Part shown: positions 14,399-15,847 of the stretch, one piece after another
Layout of the letters: each line of letters opens with the position of its first letter
How positions within the stretch are numbered: position 1 is the stretch's first letter
DNA from: Candidatus Omnitrophota bacterium
GTDB taxonomy: Bacteria; Ratteibacteria; UBA8468; MWAK01
Direction: 5' to 3'
NCBI GenBank assembly: GCA_026387085.1
Contig: JAPLMK010000058.1
Coordinates: 11,007 to 26,853 of the forward strand
DNA: 15,847 nucleotides
Notes under the pieces: model-generated
What the model saw: only the letters and a program-made list of their open reading frames with translations
The model's database searches: none
What the model was told of the DNA's origin: nothing
Program-made: the position numbers and the translations under genes

Positions 14399-15326
14399 TT
14401 GTCTTATTTTCAGCGGCAGCGCCAACATTGCCTTAAGCACCAGCATCGTCAAGTATTTGGAAAAAGATTTAGGAAAAATGTCCCAGGACCGTTTCAGCGA
14501 TGGGGAAATCTCAATAGCAATTGAAGAAAACGTGAGAGGTAAAGATGTATTTGTGGTGCAATCCACTTCTCCGCCGGTTAACGAAAACCTGATGGAGCTC
14601 CTGATTATGATCGACGCTTTCCGCCGCGCCAGCGCGGAAAGAATAACTGCCGTCATCCCCTATTTTGGTTATGCCCGGCAGGACCGCAAAGATAAACCCC
14701 GGGTTCCGATAACCGCAAAACTGGTCGCCAACCTCCTTACCGCCAGCGGAGTGAACCGGGTCATCACGATGGACCTGCACGCGCCTCAAATCCAGGGTTT
14801 TTTTGACATCCCGGTCGACCATCTCTTTGCCGCGCCGGTTACGACAGCGTACTTTCAAAACAAAGAAATAAACAACCCGGTTGTGGTGGCGCCGGATGTG
14901 GGAAGCGTTAAGATGGCCCGGGCTTTTGCCAAAAAGATGCGGGCTGACCTGGCAATTGTAGATAAAAGACGAGATTGCCCGGACGAGGTTGAAGTAGTAA
15001 ACCTGATCGGTAACGTCCGGAACAAAACCGCCATCCTGGTTGACGATTTAATCTCCACCGGCGGCACCATAGTGGAGGCCGCAAACGTCCTGAAAAAGAA
15101 CGGCGCCGTAGCGGTTTACGCCAGTTGTACGCATGGGGTGCTCTGCGGAGATGCCATCGCCAGGCTCAAGAACGCGCCGCTGGAAGAACTGATCATTACG
15201 GATACCATTCCCCTGCCGCCGGAAAACAAACTGCCGATAATCAAAATCCTGTCCGTAGCGGAAATGCTCGGGGAAGCAATTAAACGAATTCACCTTTCTT
15301 CTTCCGTCAGTTCGTTATTTATTTAA
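14391..15326 (+). CDS. prs: Ribose-phosphate pyrophosphokinase (PRPP synthetase)
   Basis: A 311-residue class I-like PRPP synthetase, which makes PRPP from ribose-5-P and ATP for purine, pyrimidine, His and Trp synthesis. Seen are RFSDGEISIAIEENVRG at 34-50, IPYFGYARQDRKDKPR at 89-104 (flexible loop), MDLHAPQIQGFFDIPVDHL (catalytic His region), APDVGSVKMARAFAKK at 168-183, and the PRPP loop VDDLISTGGT, a small variant of the usual VDDMIDTAGT. It overlaps glmU by 8 nt; the ribosome site GGGGGAG (14380-14386) lies in the glmU end. The last residues after KRIHLSSSVSSLF match family C-termini. Confidence 0.97.
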   Translation: MNNCLIFSGSANIALSTSIVKYLEKDLGKMSQDRFSDGEISIAIEENVRGKDVFVVQSTSPPVNENLMELLIMIDAFRRASAERITAVIPYFGYARQDRKDKPRVPITAKLVANLLTASGVNRVITMDLHAPQIQGFFDIPVDHLFAAPVTTAYFQNKEINNPVVVAPDVGSVKMARAFAKKMRADLAIVDKRRDCPDEVEVVNLIGNVRNKTAILVDDLISTGGTIVEAANVLKKNGAVAVYASCTHGVLCGDAIARLKNAPLEELIITDTIPLPPENKLPIIKILSVAEMLGEAIKRIHLSSSVSSLFI

Positions 15327-15338
15327 AAAACGTCTGGC

Positions 15339-15404
15339 TGTCATTCTGAGGCGCAAGCCGAAGAATCTCAACTACGCGATCCTTCGCATCCGCTCAGGAT
15401 GACA
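15339..15404. repeat. Dispersed palindromic repeat, TGTCATTCTGAG type, copy 2
   Basis: tgtcattctgagg at the left end, gaatctc and gatccttcgc inside, and ctcaggatgaca at the right end. It shares its ends and inner landmarks with the copy at 3653-3727 but is 9 bp shorter. It lies directly after prs where a terminator would be expected, with none seen. Confidence 0.85.
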
Positions 15405-15420
15405 CAAGAACTAAAAACCT

Positions 15421-15847
15421 ATGAATACTAAAATCGGTTGCCGGGTCGAAACAGAACTTACCTTCCGGGGCTGGCGTATGGTGGTCCTGGAAAATAAAAA
15501 CCTGCGGGTCAGCATCCTGCCGGAAAAGGGCTCGGATATCATTGAGTTCCGTTATAAACCGCTGGACCTGGATATAATGTGGGAAAGTCCTTTGGGGCTG
15601 AGGTCAAAAGAATGGTTTTTGGCTACCAACGGCGGGGGCGCCCAGGGCAACTTCATGGATTACTACGAAGGCGGCTGGCAGGAAATTATGCCTAACGCAG
15701 GCCCGGCTTCCGAATACAAAGGGGCAAGCATCGGGCAGCACGGAGAGGTCTGCTTGTCTCCCTGGAAATGCCAGGTCCTGGAAGATAACTCCCATCGGGT
15801 TTCCGTCAAAATGTCAGTGGAAACACACCGCACGCCTTTTCGCCTGG
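15421..15847 (+). CDS. Aldose 1-epimerase-like (galactose mutarotase fold) protein, 3' end missing
   Basis: The frame opens at ATG 15421 and is still open at the window end (142 residues). It starts MNTKIGCRVETELTFRGWRM and contains VSILPEKGSDIIEFRYKP, FMDYYEGGWQEIMPNAG and GQHGEVCLSPW. These are the N-terminal strands of the beta-sandwich epimerase family (also used in DUF4432-like proteins), which interconvert sugar anomers or bind sugars. No strong ribosome site is seen and the palindromic repeat lies just upstream. The catalytic His/Glu pair in the C-terminal half is beyond the window, so the activity is not shown. Confidence 0.6.
   Translation, partial: MNTKIGCRVETELTFRGWRMVVLENKNLRVSILPEKGSDIIEFRYKPLDLDIMWESPLGLRSKEWFLATNGGGAQGNFMDYYEGGWQEIMPNAGPASEYKGASIGQHGEVCLSPWKCQVLEDNSHRVSVKMSVETHRTPFRL

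Overview
This is about 15.8 kb of bacterial chromosome, probably from an uncultured candidate-phylum lineage (probably a metagenome bin). Three things suggest this. The 16S rRNA gene departs from both common full-length PCR primer sites. The rRNA operon lacks a 23S gene. The catabolic genes belong to families (M55 peptidases, DegT aminotransferase, PHP and amidohydrolase enzymes, beta-helix lyases) that are frequent in deep-branching uncultured bacteria. The 16S gene matches the general bacterial EUB338 site (gctgcctcccgtaggagt), which argues against typical Planctomycetes or Verrucomicrobia. I cannot name the phylum from sequence alone. Strong Shine-Dalgarno sites, sigma70-type promoters and ATGA gene overlaps are all present.

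Layout. 1-1830 (+): the 3' end of a PHP-like gene whose C-terminus is written by an inverted-repeat element, a homocysteine S-methyltransferase-family gene, and a decayed C-terminal remnant of a VIT/VWA-type protein, closed by a terminator hairpin and a second, perfect 13-bp hairpin. 1951-5184 (+): a clear promoter, rpsB (S2 with a long Lys/Pro tail), tsf (short EF-Ts), a TGTCATTCTGAG-type palindromic repeat, and an unusual 480-residue protein with a split HPr-like domain near its C-terminus. 5206-10594 (+): a closely packed run of five genes, namely a beta-helix polygalacturonase-like protein, a DegT aminotransferase, an amidohydrolase, and two M55 (DppA-like) peptidase paralogues coupled by ATGA overlaps. 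It looks like a scavenging or catabolic operon, substrate unknown.

10628-13563 is on the minus strand. It holds a small Pro/Ala-rich membrane protein, then a 16S rRNA gene with near-ideal control signals (consensus promoter, boxA-like antiterminator, flanking complementary processing stem), a tRNA-Ile(GAU), a zone of duplicated tRNA 3'-end sequence, and a DUF3109-type cysteine-cluster gene. No tRNA-Ala, 23S or 5S gene follows.

13691-15847 (+): a glmU-prs pair, the classical link of nucleotide-sugar and PRPP synthesis. The GlmU here is only the uridylyltransferase half and lacks about 14 residues around the conserved EVNTG substrate loop. After a second copy of the palindromic repeat comes the start of an aldose-1-epimerase-like gene that runs off the window.

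The observations most worth following are the HPr-split fusion protein, the M55/aminotransferase/beta-helix cassette, the trimmed GlmU, the orphan 16S-tRNA-Ile operon, and the duplicated tRNA end. No CRISPR array, transposase or phage gene was seen.
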